Source of the DNA: CAVYGN01 sp963796325
Lineage (GTDB): Bacteria; Spirochaetota; Brevinematia; Brevinematales; JAOACQ01
Direction: 5' to 3'
Assembly: GCA_963796325.1 (NCBI GenBank)
Contig: CAWCLF010000001.1
Coordinates: 62,001-126,000, forward strand
Length of the DNA: 64,000 nt
Below, piece after piece: positions 17,823 to 26,751 of the stretch. Numbering within the stretch: position 1 is the first letter of the stretch; the number at the start of each line of letters is the position of its first letter. Below the pieces are notes generated by a model that ran no database searches, had not been told where the DNA came from, and worked only from the letters and a program-made list of their open reading frames with translations. The position numbers and the translations under genes were made by a program.

Positions 17823-19367
17823 ATGAAAAAAGCCCTTGTTTTAATAATCTTATCCATACTGCCTGCTCTATTATTTTCAGAACCAGAAGTGTCTCAAAAA
17901 AAAGAAGTCGCTGTTCTTCCATCTTATTCTTCATATAATATTCCGGATTCCGCCTATACATATTTTGATGATACATTAATTGCCGTCTTGAACAATATGA
18001 AAAGGTTCCAGGTCATCGGCTATCAATACCGGCTGGACAATAACACAGCCGAAAAATTCATTGAAAAGGTCCGGGAAGCAAAAAAGCAGGCTGCGCTGCA
18101 GAATCCTCAGTATACCGACGCAGATCTTGGCGTGGCTGTCATCCCTGCATCCGAAATGCAGAAAATCGCCAACTCTTTTTTTGTTTTCATACCTTCCATA
18201 TCCGGATATAATGTCACTGAACAGAAGATAAGCGTTGAGGAAAATAAAAACGGAAAACTGGTCATTAACTTTGAAACGGAATATAAAGCGGAAGTTACGA
18301 TTTCCATAAAGATCATCTCGGCCGAAGGCAATCTCCTGGACAATTATTACAGGAGGAATGAGGCCAAATCACGATCAAGTTCAATAGATGCTTATAACCA
18401 GGCCGTTTCGGGTGCTTTGAGCGGATTTGAATTTTATTTAAGGAATATGGAAGAATTTAAAATCAAGTCCGGCATTCTTAAAGTCGAAGGAGGAACTGCA
18501 TATTTGCAGCTCGGCAAGAATATAGGAGTCAAGCCGGGATACGAATTCTTCATACAAAAAGAAACGACAGTACTTGACCGCTTCAAGGAGAATGTCAATA
18601 CCGGCCTGCTCCGGGTAAATGCGATAGGAGAGCAATGGTCTTCAGCAGCAACAATATTCGGGGAACCGCAGGTCGGCGATCAATTGGTCGAAGCCCCGAT
18701 GCTCGGCGGAAGGATTGCGATTTTTGCCGGAGCGGCCCCGATGCATGTGCCGGATGCTACTATTATAGTAAATTACAGTTATGACAATTCCATATTTTCA
18801 AAGACCAACAATTACCAGAGATCGGCATATGCATTCAATGCCGGATTACATGGCGAATACGAGCTCGGGTACGCAGGGCTTTTTGACATCAATGCCGGCA
18901 TCCTGTTCGACAATCCCTTTGCATTCAATATTGACCTGGGGGGAAGCTACGAATTCTACCTGGGCAGATTCAGCATTACAGCAGGAGCTTATCTTTCATT
19001 TCTGGCGCTTATCGAACCTCTGGGCACTCTGGAAAACAACGAAGATACCCTGACTATAAATGGAACGGATTTTAATGACAATATCGATATCAGTATGAAC
19101 GGAATAAATTTCGGAATAAAACCGAATATTTCAATCAATTACCAGTTTGACCAGAATTTCAAAATAAGGCTGACTGCCGGATATGCATATTATTTTATAT
19201 CCAGTTACTATCTCAACCTTACTTCTTCATCCGATTCAAAGACTTCAACGACAGTAAACCTTTCCGACAGCTCTGTAAATATATCCATGAACGGTTCCCG
19301 CATCGATTCCCTGCCGTTCAATTTCGACGGGTTTTTCGGGGGTCTGGAATTCGTATTCAGATTTTAA
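17823..19367 (+). CDS. Outer-membrane protein: CsgG/TolB-like N-terminal domain joined to a beta-barrel
   Basis: The 514-residue product has a signal peptide (KKALVLIILSILPALLFS). Residues 28-215 resemble the alpha/beta domain of CsgG/LpoB-type envelope proteins (KEVAVLPSY..., long helix, FVFIPSISGY..., then a strand-rich EYKAEVTISIKII region). A short beta domain follows at about 220-285 (KIKSGILKVEGGTAYLQLG...). From about 300 it is a run of alternating strands ending in FVFRF, a C-terminal aromatic typical of outer-membrane barrels. GGGAGGAGG precedes the ATG. The specific role is unknown. Confidence 0.68.
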   Translation: MKKALVLIILSILPALLFSEPEVSQKKEVAVLPSYSSYNIPDSAYTYFDDTLIAVLNNMKRFQVIGYQYRLDNNTAEKFIEKVREAKKQAALQNPQYTDADLGVAVIPASEMQKIANSFFVFIPSISGYNVTEQKISVEENKNGKLVINFETEYKAEVTISIKIISAEGNLLDNYYRRNEAKSRSSSIDAYNQAVSGALSGFEFYLRNMEEFKIKSGILKVEGGTAYLQLGKNIGVKPGYEFFIQKETTVLDRFKENVNTGLLRVNAIGEQWSSAATIFGEPQVGDQLVEAPMLGGRIAIFAGAAPMHVPDATIIVNYSYDNSIFSKTNNYQRSAYAFNAGLHGEYELGYAGLFDINAGILFDNPFAFNIDLGGSYEFYLGRFSITAGAYLSFLALIEPLGTLENNEDTLTINGTDFNDNIDISMNGINFGIKPNISINYQFDQNFKIRLTAGYAYYFISSYYLNLTSSSDSKTSTTVNLSDSSVNISMNGSRIDSLPFNFDGFFGGLEFVFRF

Positions 19368-19406
19368 CGGATTCAAAGAATCACACATACTTTATTTTCA
19401 TAAATT

Positions 19407-19434
19407 TTCATATTCGCCCGATCTGTTATATAAT
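19407..19434 (+). promoter_or_regulatory. Possible sigma-70 promoter for recA
   Basis: TTCATA (19407-19412) and a perfect TATAAT (19429-19434) are 16 bases apart. I see no obvious LexA box (neither CTGT-N8-ACAG nor GAAC-N4-GTTC type) between it and the gene. Confidence 0.45.
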
Positions 19435-19499
19435 ATTATAGTCCTGCCCGTTGCAATAATTATTTTTTACTTATTGTCCCGAGCTGACCGGAGGTTTTT

Positions 19500-20571
19500 A
19501 TGTCTGAACAATCTTTGGATTCAAAAGAAAAAGAAAAGGCCCTTCAAATCGCAATGGCCCAGATCGAAAAACAATTCGGCAAGGGCTCTATCATGAAACT
19601 TGGTGATAGACCTCAAATCGGCGCTTTTCCGGTTATTTCGACAGGAGCTCTCACATTGGACCTTGCACTGGGCATCGGCGGAATACCATATGGAAGGGTT
19701 ACTGAAGTTTTCGGACCCGAGGCATCCGGTAAAACAACTTTAACATTGTCAATCATCTCCGAAGCTCAGAAAGCCGGAGGTACATGCGCTTTTATCGATG
19801 CAGAACATGCCCTTGATCCTCAATATGCAGAAAAAAATAGGTATCGACATCAAAAATCTCCTTATTTCTCAGCCGGATACAGGCGAACAGGCCCTTGAGA
19901 TCGTCGAAAGCCTCGTAAGGAGCGGTGCAGTGGACCTTATTGTCGTCGACTCCGTTGCAGCCCTTGTTCCTAAGGCTGAAATTGACGGAAACATGGGAGA
20001 CGCGCAGATGGGCATGCAGGCAAGGCTTATGTCTCAAGCGCTTAGAAAACTGACAGCCATCTTAAGCAAATCAAGGACTGCATTGATCTTTATAAACCAG
20101 ATCCGCATGAAAATAGGTGTCGTATATGGAAACCCGGAAACTACAACCGGGGGGATGGCGCTGAAATTTTACTCGTCGATCAGGATTGAAATACGGAAAA
20201 TCGAAGCGTTGAAAAAGGGAGAGGATAATTACGGAAACAGGGTCAGGGCAAAAGTGATAAAAAATAAAATGGCTTCCCCGTTCAAGCAGGCTGAATTCGA
20301 TATTATTTTCGGAAAAGGAATATCTAAAGTCGGATGCCTTATCGACGCTGCAGTATCCAGCGGAGTGATCCAGAGGAAAGGGACCTGGTATTTCCTTGGG
20401 GAAGAGAGAATCGCACAGGGGAGGGATAACCTGGTGAAGGATATCGAAGACAAGCCGGTCATTTTGAAAAAAATCGATGAACTTGTCAGGAAAAAAATAT
20501 CGGAAGGGGCTGATTTGACATCATCCGGTAAAACTGATACTGCCGAACAGGCGATTGAAAGTGAACAATAA
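19500..20571 (+). CDS. recA: Recombinase RecA, interrupted by a one-base frameshift
   Basis: RecA drives homologous recombination and the SOS response. The first frame (19500-19898) encodes the N-terminus through the Walker A GPEASGKTT and FIDAEHALDPQYAEK. The sequence then needs the next frame, whose usable part begins AEKIGIDIKNLLISQPDTGEQALEI and runs through the Walker B region LIVVDSVAAL and FINQIRMKIGV to 20571. The switch falls in a run of seven A at 19831-19837; six would keep the gene open and give a normal 356-residue RecA. Everything on both sides is well conserved, which argues against an old pseudogene. An assembly indel, a fresh mutation or slippage on the A run are the options. 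GGAGG precedes the ATG. Confidence 0.9.
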
Positions 20572-20583
20572 TCGGGAGCTGAT

Positions 20584-21810
20584 ATGGATTTGAAATTGAA
20601 AATCCTGGAAGGCGGTGTAACCGACCCCCGAGGCTTTAAAGCAACGGGGGTATCATGCGGTCTGAAAGAAGGAGGGTATAAGGATATCGGTCTTCTTGTT
20701 TCGGATACTCCATGCGTTACTTCAGCTTTTTATACAAAAAACAAGGTGAAAGCAGCTCCGGTCAATCTTGATATCTCCCGCATAAACAATAAAATATCTG
20801 CAGTAATTGTAAATAGCGGCAATGCAAACTGCCTTACAGGAAGAACCGGCGAAGAAAATGCCCTTTTTATGGCAGGTCTTGTCGAAAAATCATTGTCCCT
20901 TAAAGAAGGGTCCGTACTTGTAGCTTCAACAGGCGTTATCGGCCGCAAACTGGAAATGGACAGGGTTATATACGGAATCGAGAAGGTTTGCAAACTTATT
21001 AAAAATGAAAACGATTATAAAAATTTTTCAAACTCCATTATGACCACCGACAAAAAAATGAAAAATTGCTCTTATGAATTCGATTTGAACGGCAAATCCG
21101 TCAGGATAGGCGGCAGTGCAAAAGGCTCGGGTATGATAAAACCCCTTCTGGAATACCCGCATGCAACCATGCTCGTTTTCCTGGCCACTGATGCCGCTAT
21201 TTCTAAAGGTTTGCTGGATCTTGCACTTAAGGAAGCAATCGATCTGTCTTTCAACAGAATCAGCGTGGATAACGATACCAGCACAAACGACAGCGTTTTC
21301 CTCCTGGCTAACGGAAAGGCGGGAAATACGGTTATTTCTGAAAACGGAGATCAATTCAAAATATTCAAGCAGGTCCTGATTAAAGTATGTCAGACCCTGG
21401 CCAGAATGATTGTGAAAGACGGAGAGGGGGCAAGCAAGTTTATCGATATTTCTATTAAGAACGCAGTTACAGCCGATGATGCCGAAAAAATAGCCAGGGC
21501 GATCGGTGATTCATATTTAGTTAAGACGGCGATTTTCGGACAAAATCCAAATTGGGGCAGGATCCTGGCAGCTCTGGGATATTCAGGTGCAGATTTTGAT
21601 TTATCCCTCCTGACGCTTCAAATCAACGATCTTGTCATTTTTGAGAAAGGCGATGTGAACCGGGCAAATGAAAGCAAGGCCAGCGGAGAATTGCTTTCTC
21701 CCGAGATCAGGATCGGCATCGACCTGGGGATCGGAGATAAAGATTATTTTCTATGGACAAGCGACCTGTCATGCGATTATGTAAAAATAAATTCAAATTA
21801 TCTGAGCTGA
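20584..21810 (+). CDS. argJ: Bifunctional glutamate N-acetyltransferase / ornithine acetyltransferase
   Basis: ArgJ moves the acetyl group from N-acetylornithine to glutamate, closing the cyclic arginine pathway. The 408-residue product has the N-terminal region around VNSGNANCLTGRTGEENA and the autocleavage site HATML, with the nucleophilic Thr at about residue 195. It also has SVDNDTSTNDSVFLLANG and the C-terminal GQNPNWGRILAALGYSG motif. Length is normal. It follows recA by 12 bases with GGGAGC before the ATG, so it is probably co-transcribed, though no functional link is known. No other arg gene is in the window. Confidence 0.94.
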   Translation: MDLKLKILEGGVTDPRGFKATGVSCGLKEGGYKDIGLLVSDTPCVTSAFYTKNKVKAAPVNLDISRINNKISAVIVNSGNANCLTGRTGEENALFMAGLVEKSLSLKEGSVLVASTGVIGRKLEMDRVIYGIEKVCKLIKNENDYKNFSNSIMTTDKKMKNCSYEFDLNGKSVRIGGSAKGSGMIKPLLEYPHATMLVFLATDAAISKGLLDLALKEAIDLSFNRISVDNDTSTNDSVFLLANGKAGNTVISENGDQFKIFKQVLIKVCQTLARMIVKDGEGASKFIDISIKNAVTADDAEKIARAIGDSYLVKTAIFGQNPNWGRILAALGYSGADFDLSLLTLQINDLVIFEKGDVNRANESKASGELLSPEIRIGIDLGIGDKDYFLWTSDLSCDYVKINSNYLS

Positions 21811-21817
21811 ACTAAGC

Positions 21818-22645
21818 TCAAAAGCCTGCTTCGTAACTTAGAGACAATATCCTTATCAATTTCGATTCACTGAAATCATACTGAAAGATAAGCGAAATGT
21901 AAAAAGGCGGAGTCGGCGTGACGGAAAAGATGAATGAAGGAAGCAAGTAAGCAGGCCTCGAAAAATCAATAAAGATATTCTCGAGGGTAAAAGCGAACAT
22001 AAAATACTGCGGAGCGCTTATAGTCGCCCCGATAAAGAACGAGGTGTTTGAAAAGGCCCTCTCTTCCGCAGGGAGCAAGGGGATACGTAAACCTGCCGTA
22101 AGCACATCATTCCCGCCGAAAAGACTGTAATTCCATCCGGCAGCAGTATAATAACCGTAAATCGTCGACGGCGGATAATTGTCGTTAGTCGGATAATAGG
22201 TGCCTGCCCTGCCGTATGCGAAACTGTCAAACCCCATCGCCCAATTGAAATTATTCAAATCCTTGATAAGAGTCAATTTCACATATGCCCCGGGGATATT
22301 TACATTCACAGTCCCCGATCCTATAAGGCTGTCCAGGTTTTCAGATATTCCTATATTGACAGCATCCAGAATGCCTATAATAAGCCTTGAATTGATTCCG
22401 CCGCTGTCATACATTGTGAATTGCCCGTATACGGAACCTTTCTCAAGACCGGCCGGAGCAGGAACGGAACCTATGGAATTAATTGTCTTGCCCGAAGGAA
22501 TAAACGAATTTTTAGAAACAGGACTGGAATTTGCAGCAGACGATGAAACCGACGAGGATGAATTCTGATCGTCAATGATAAAATCATCTCCAAATGCTGT
22601 TAAGGATAATGACACAAAAAACAATAATATTAAAAAGGATTTCAT
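21818..22645 (-). CDS. Predicted outer-membrane beta-barrel protein, unknown function
   Basis: The product has 275 residues from the ATG at 22645, chosen because AAGGAG lies nine bases upstream; the in-frame GTG at 22651 touches the Shine-Dalgarno sequence. It has a signal peptide (KSFLILLFFVSLSLTAFG) and a Ser/Asn-rich linker at about 25-45. The rest alternates hydrophobic and polar strands with many aromatic and Gly residues and ends in Phe, as outer-membrane barrels do. It converges with argJ, leaving seven bases between the stops. No family assigned. Confidence 0.6.
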   Translation of the reverse strand: MKSFLILLFFVSLSLTAFGDDFIIDDQNSSSSVSSSAANSSPVSKNSFIPSGKTINSIGSVPAPAGLEKGSVYGQFTMYDSGGINSRLIIGILDAVNIGISENLDSLIGSGTVNVNIPGAYVKLTLIKDLNNFNWAMGFDSFAYGRAGTYYPTNDNYPPSTIYGYYTAAGWNYSLFGGNDVLTAGLRIPLLPAEERAFSNTSFFIGATISAPQYFMFAFTLENIFIDFSRPAYLLPSFIFSVTPTPPFYISLIFQYDFSESKLIRILSLSYEAGF

Positions 22646-22835
22646 ATCCACTCCTTTATATTATTTCTAATATCGGAAAATTATGGAAAAGCATCATTAT
22701 TTTTAATCAATATGAATCAATTTTTATTAAATTCGGCTGAACATCCTGTAATATAGGCGCTTTTAAACCTCATGTGATTAATTGCTAGAAGTATCTGTTT
22801 TTATTATAATTATGTAAAAATAACAGGAGATATAA

Positions 22836-24299
22836 GTGAGCCTCGCTGCAATCCTGGTTGATAATAGATATAAAGATATGCCGGGTCTTCAGAAATTTTT
22901 TTCAATCACATATTCAAAAATCAGGACATTGACTGATGAAATATACCTGCTGACCGCTAATGCCCAAGTGCATGCCGAAGGACTTAAAATAATTACTTTT
23001 GATAAATCAAGGAATTTTTTATCTTTTTTAAAGAATGATCTCGCGGGAAAGACAATTATCATCACCAACGCTTATTCGCCTTTACTGGATGTCGATTCAA
23101 CCGTAAAGATGCTCGGAGAGCATGATAAATATGCTTTCGACTATTCTTTCCCCGAAAATATGCCGCAGGGACTGCTGCCCGAGATTATAGAAAGCGATAC
23201 GGCCGGATTTATTCTAAATACAATACCCGAAGAGTATCCGATGTTTAAAAACAGTTTAAAAGAGATATTCGAGAGCGATATCTCGTCATACGATTGCAAT
23301 ATTTTCATATCTCCAGGCAGATTAGTTAATTACAGAATTAATTTTATACCTGACAGCTATAATGATTACCTGGTGCTGGATGATATCATTTCAAGGAAAG
23401 GTGAAAGTTTGAATCACCTGGAGCTTGAAAAAATGTTGAAGAATGACCCTGAAATGATCAGAAAAAGGCCCACTTACTATGAAATCGAATTAAATACCGA
23501 AAGGGAAAGCGGAAACTTATTCATATCGGACCGTCTTTCAAGATCCGGGGAAATGGAAATTAAAAATTTAAAAGAAATCATGAAGGATATATATGATTTT
23601 TCTTATAATCCTGCAGTAAGTTTCGGACTTTTCGGCGAACCTTTCCTTTACACTCATATAGATGAACTGATTGATGAATTGCATAATTACCCGGAAATGC
23701 AGTTTATTTTTGAAAGCCGCTGCCTTTTCACGGGAACCGAATCAATCAATAAATTACTGTCATTGCCGAACTCCAAAGTTATATTCGATATCAGTTTCAC
23801 AAGACTTGAATCTTTTTCAAAGAATAAAAAACCTCTTAACGCCCTTCTTCCGCCTGCAGACCTGCCTGAAATCGAGGGAAAGATAAATAGCCTCGCGAAT
23901 AGAGAAAAGGTTTACATCCAATTTACCAGGACAACTGAAAATGAAAATGAAATCATCCGGTTCTATGAAAGATGGTCTCCCTATTCTGAAAGGATCATAA
24001 TCAAGAAACCGGATACATTCGGCGGGCTTTTAGATAAATACAGGGTAGTCGATCTTTCGCCGTTAAAACGTTTCCCATGCCTTCATATGAAGCATGATAT
24101 GGTTATTCTCTCCGACGGAAGCGTCCCCCTCTGCAGGCAGGATTATAATAATGATTTCCGTATGGGAAATATTCTTAATGAAGGGCTGGAAGCCTGCTGG
24201 AGCAGGATAAAAACCGGATATAAAAATCAATGGAACGAAAATTATACGGACCCCGGTCTGTGTTCAAAATGCGACGAATGGTGGGTATTTAATCTATGA
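22836..24299 (+). CDS. Spiro-SPASM-like protein (radical SAM fold without the radical SAM cysteines)
   Basis: The 487-residue product starts at a GTG with AGGAGA upstream. Residues 1-200 resemble a nucleotidyltransferase-like domain. Residues 205-400 follow the order of a radical SAM barrel, with SFGLFGEPFLY where GGEP-type motifs normally sit. However, the CxxxCxxC loop is replaced by ELNTERESGNLFISDR. The C-terminus is a SPASM-type cluster domain: CLHM, then SDGSVPLCRQDYNND, MGNIL and CSKCDEWW. From memory this arrangement matches the 'spiro-SPASM' family described only in spirochaetes. It overlaps obgE by four bases. The reaction, if any, is unknown. Confidence 0.7.
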   Translation: MSLAAILVDNRYKDMPGLQKFFSITYSKIRTLTDEIYLLTANAQVHAEGLKIITFDKSRNFLSFLKNDLAGKTIIITNAYSPLLDVDSTVKMLGEHDKYAFDYSFPENMPQGLLPEIIESDTAGFILNTIPEEYPMFKNSLKEIFESDISSYDCNIFISPGRLVNYRINFIPDSYNDYLVLDDIISRKGESLNHLELEKMLKNDPEMIRKRPTYYEIELNTERESGNLFISDRLSRSGEMEIKNLKEIMKDIYDFSYNPAVSFGLFGEPFLYTHIDELIDELHNYPEMQFIFESRCLFTGTESINKLLSLPNSKVIFDISFTRLESFSKNKKPLNALLPPADLPEIEGKINSLANREKVYIQFTRTTENENEIIRFYERWSPYSERIIIKKPDTFGGLLDKYRVVDLSPLKRFPCLHMKHDMVILSDGSVPLCRQDYNNDFRMGNILNEGLEACWSRIKTGYKNQWNENYTDPGLCSKCDEWWVFNL

Positions 24300-25339
24300 T
24301 ATTCAAAGATGAAGTTTCCATTGAGGTCAAAGCCGGCAATGGAGGGGCCGGGGCTGCAACTTTCAGGAGAGAAAAATATGTCCCCAGGGGTGGGCCTGAC
24401 GGAGGAGACGGCGGTAAAGGAGGGGACATCGTTATAAAAGTAAATCCTCACCTGAGAACCCTGTCCCATATACATAATAATCAAAAATTCAAGGCTCAGG
24501 ATGGAGGAAAGGGAGGATCAAACAAGAAAAGCGGGAGAAAAGGAAATTCATTAATTATTGAAGTTCCGCGTGGAACAATTGTTGTCAGTCATGATTCCGG
24601 CGATACCCTGGCAGATCTGACGGAAATCGATTCATTCTTATTGACAGCTAAAGGCGGGATCGGCGGCAAAGGGAATGTCCATTTTAAAGGCCCTTCACGG
24701 CAGACTCCCTTTTACGCCCAGAAAGGTATACCCGGGGAAATAAAACAGATCAATTTATTACTAAAAATGATCGCACATGTCGGTCTTGTCGGATTCCCGA
24801 ATTCAGGAAAGTCCACTCTTGTTTCCAGGATAACCAATGCCAGGCCGAAGATCGGAAATTACCCGTTTACAACTCTTAAACCCAACATCGGGATATTGTC
24901 ATCGGACGATGCGTACCAAAGTTTATTAATTGCGGACATACCGGGATTAATAGAAGGAGCGCATAAAGGTAAAGGGCTGGGTATTAATTTTCTCAAGCAT
25001 ATTGAAAGGACTGGACTGATCCTGTTTATCATCGATATCAGCGATAGCCCGATGGAAAAATTCCAGATTCTCAGAAACGAATTAAAAAGTTATTCCGAGT
25101 CGCTTTATTATAAAGATTTCTTAATAGCTCTCAATAAAATCGATCTTTTATTTGATAACGATGTTAAAAATCATATCTACGATGATTTCCGCAAAATTAC
25201 GGAAGACATTTTCATGATATCCGCTCTGACAGGAGAAGGCCTGAAGGGCCTGAGTAATGTTCTATTACAAAAATATCTCATTATTGAAGAAAAAAATAAA
25301 ACTGCAGCTAAAGAAGCAGCCGGTGCCGGTTTTGAATAG
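24296..25339 (+). CDS. obgE: GTPase Obg
   Basis: Obg is a ribosome-associated GTPase needed for 50S assembly and stress control. The 347-residue product has the glycine-rich Obg domain (1-158, for example GGPDGGDGGKGGD) and a G domain with P-loop GFPNSGKS at 166-173. TLKPNIGIL, DIPGLIEGAHKGKGLG (G3) and NKID (G4) follow. It lacks the C-terminal OCT extension found in some Firmicutes. The ATG overlaps the stop of the preceding gene, and proB follows after 20 bases, the common obgE-proB order. Confidence 0.95.
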   Translation: MIFKDEVSIEVKAGNGGAGAATFRREKYVPRGGPDGGDGGKGGDIVIKVNPHLRTLSHIHNNQKFKAQDGGKGGSNKKSGRKGNSLIIEVPRGTIVVSHDSGDTLADLTEIDSFLLTAKGGIGGKGNVHFKGPSRQTPFYAQKGIPGEIKQINLLLKMIAHVGLVGFPNSGKSTLVSRITNARPKIGNYPFTTLKPNIGILSSDDAYQSLLIADIPGLIEGAHKGKGLGINFLKHIERTGLILFIIDISDSPMEKFQILRNELKSYSESLYYKDFLIALNKIDLLFDNDVKNHIYDDFRKITEDIFMISALTGEGLKGLSNVLLQKYLIIEEKNKTAAKEAAGAGFE

Positions 25340-25359
25340 GACAATGAAAGGACTTGTTT

Positions 25360-26496
25360 ATGAAGATCAAATTACCGAACAGGACTGAAATAGAAATTAA
25401 AAGGATGGTGATAAAACTTGGGACCAAGCAGGTTACCAATCTTGACATCATCAATTATGCCAATATTGAGAGCATTGTCAGCGATATCGCAGATTTGAAC
25501 AAAAAAGGCCTGGAGGTAATAATTACATCAAGCGGAGCAATAGGCCTCGGCATTCATGAAATTTTTAAAAAAAGGGATGTGGCGGAAAAACTGACTATTT
25601 CACAAAAACAGGCTATCGCCGGACTTGGACAGATCAAACTGATGCAGATCTTCAAAGATGAATTTGCAAAGCATTCTATTTCTGTAGGTCAGGTTCTTCT
25701 TACTCATTATATATTTGATAACAGATCTTCATACCTTAATGCCCGCAATACTCTAAATTCCATGCTGGAAATGGGTATTGTCCCGATAATTAACGAAAAC
25801 GATTCTGTGGCTGTGGAAGAGATCATGGTCGGTGAAAATGACAGGCTCGGCGCTTATGTAAGCCTGCTTTCAGACTCCGATCTATATATAATGCTGTCTG
25901 ATGTTGACGGTTTTTACAGGGATTTCAACACCCCGAACCAGGAATTCATACGTATTGTCGACAATATAAATTCCATAATGAAATATGCCTGCAAACAGGA
26001 GGAAGTTTATACTAAAGGCGGAATGATCACTAAACTGGAGGCGGCAAAGATTGCTGCGATAAGCGGCGTCCCCTGTATAATTGCAAACGGATTCAAGGAA
26101 AAAATACTCTCGAAAATATTCAATGATCTGTCCGAAGGAACTATTTTCCTGCCTTCTGAAAAAAGCCTCAATTATAAAAAAAGATGGATCAGCGTCAAAA
26201 AAACGAAAGGTGTTATTACAATCGATGAAGGTGCAAGAAACGCGGTTCTTAATCATAAAAGTCTGCTTGCAAGCGGTATTAAAGCAACCAGCGGATTTTA
26301 TCAATACGGTGATACGGTTTTCGTCAAAGATACGGAAGGGAATGAAATAGCAGTCGGTTTATCCAACTACTCTTCAGAAGATGTCCTGAAAATCGCCGGC
26401 AAAAAGACTTCGGAAATAGAAAACATCCTTGGAAAGGAAAACAAGTATTCTTCAGTGATACATATCGATAATATGGTTCTTCTTCATGCTTCCTGA
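25360..26496 (+). CDS. proB: Glutamate 5-kinase
   Basis: ProB phosphorylates glutamate in the first step of proline synthesis. The 378-residue product has an amino-acid-kinase domain: VIKLGTKQVTN, SSGAIGLG, NENDSVAVEEI, GENDRLGAYVS, and the GGMITKLEAAKIA motif. A C-terminal PUA domain (about 275-370) contains ASGIKATSG. The ATG at 25360 is chosen because GAAAGGA lies about seven bases upstream; the TTG at 25354 is less likely. proA does not follow. The 3' end overlaps the convergent zinc-ribbon gene by 13 bases. Confidence 0.94.
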   Translation: MKIKLPNRTEIEIKRMVIKLGTKQVTNLDIINYANIESIVSDIADLNKKGLEVIITSSGAIGLGIHEIFKKRDVAEKLTISQKQAIAGLGQIKLMQIFKDEFAKHSISVGQVLLTHYIFDNRSSYLNARNTLNSMLEMGIVPIINENDSVAVEEIMVGENDRLGAYVSLLSDSDLYIMLSDVDGFYRDFNTPNQEFIRIVDNINSIMKYACKQEEVYTKGGMITKLEAAKIAAISGVPCIIANGFKEKILSKIFNDLSEGTIFLPSEKSLNYKKRWISVKKTKGVITIDEGARNAVLNHKSLLASGIKATSGFYQYGDTVFVKDTEGNEIAVGLSNYSSEDVLKIAGKKTSEIENILGKENKYSSVIHIDNMVLLHAS

Positions 26497-26729
26497 CAGT
26501 TCCGGCAGGCATTGGCATCCCCGGATTTATTTTCGCAGGAGGGCGGTTTTTTCTTATAATCGGTCGTATAAAAACCGCTTCCCTTATAGATAATCCCGGC
26601 TCCGCCCCCGATCAGCCTTTTCAATTCTCCGCCGCATTCAGGGCACTCTATAAGACGGGCATCGTTAATTTTTTGAAATTCCTCAAACTGATACCCGCAT
26701 TTCCCGCATTTATAATCATAATGGGGCAT
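26484..26729 (-). CDS. FmdB-type zinc-ribbon protein
   Basis: The 81-residue product begins MPHYDYKCGKCGYQFEEFQ, and a second CPEC pair completes the zinc ribbon typical of FmdB/CxxC_CxxC_SSSS regulatory proteins. Further Cys residues occur near the C-terminus (CRNC). The family is widespread and its job is unclear; transcriptional regulation has been proposed. Upstream GGAGGA supports the start. It follows dapL by 22 bases on the same strand. Confidence 0.85.
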   Translation of the reverse strand: MPHYDYKCGKCGYQFEEFQKINDARLIECPECGGELKRLIGGGAGIIYKGSGFYTTDYKKKPPSCENKSGDANACRNCQEA

Positions 26730-26751
26730 ATTTCCTCCGCTCCCTTTTATT

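Noticed and set aside
19435..19499. Looked for a LexA/SOS box before recA
   Set aside because: No CTGT-N8-ACAG or GAAC-N4-GTTC pattern is present in the leader.
21803..21820. TGAGCT/AGCTCA hairpin between argJ and the outer-membrane protein gene
   Set aside because: Only six pairs, overlaps both stop codons and lacks a T run on either strand; too weak to call a terminator.
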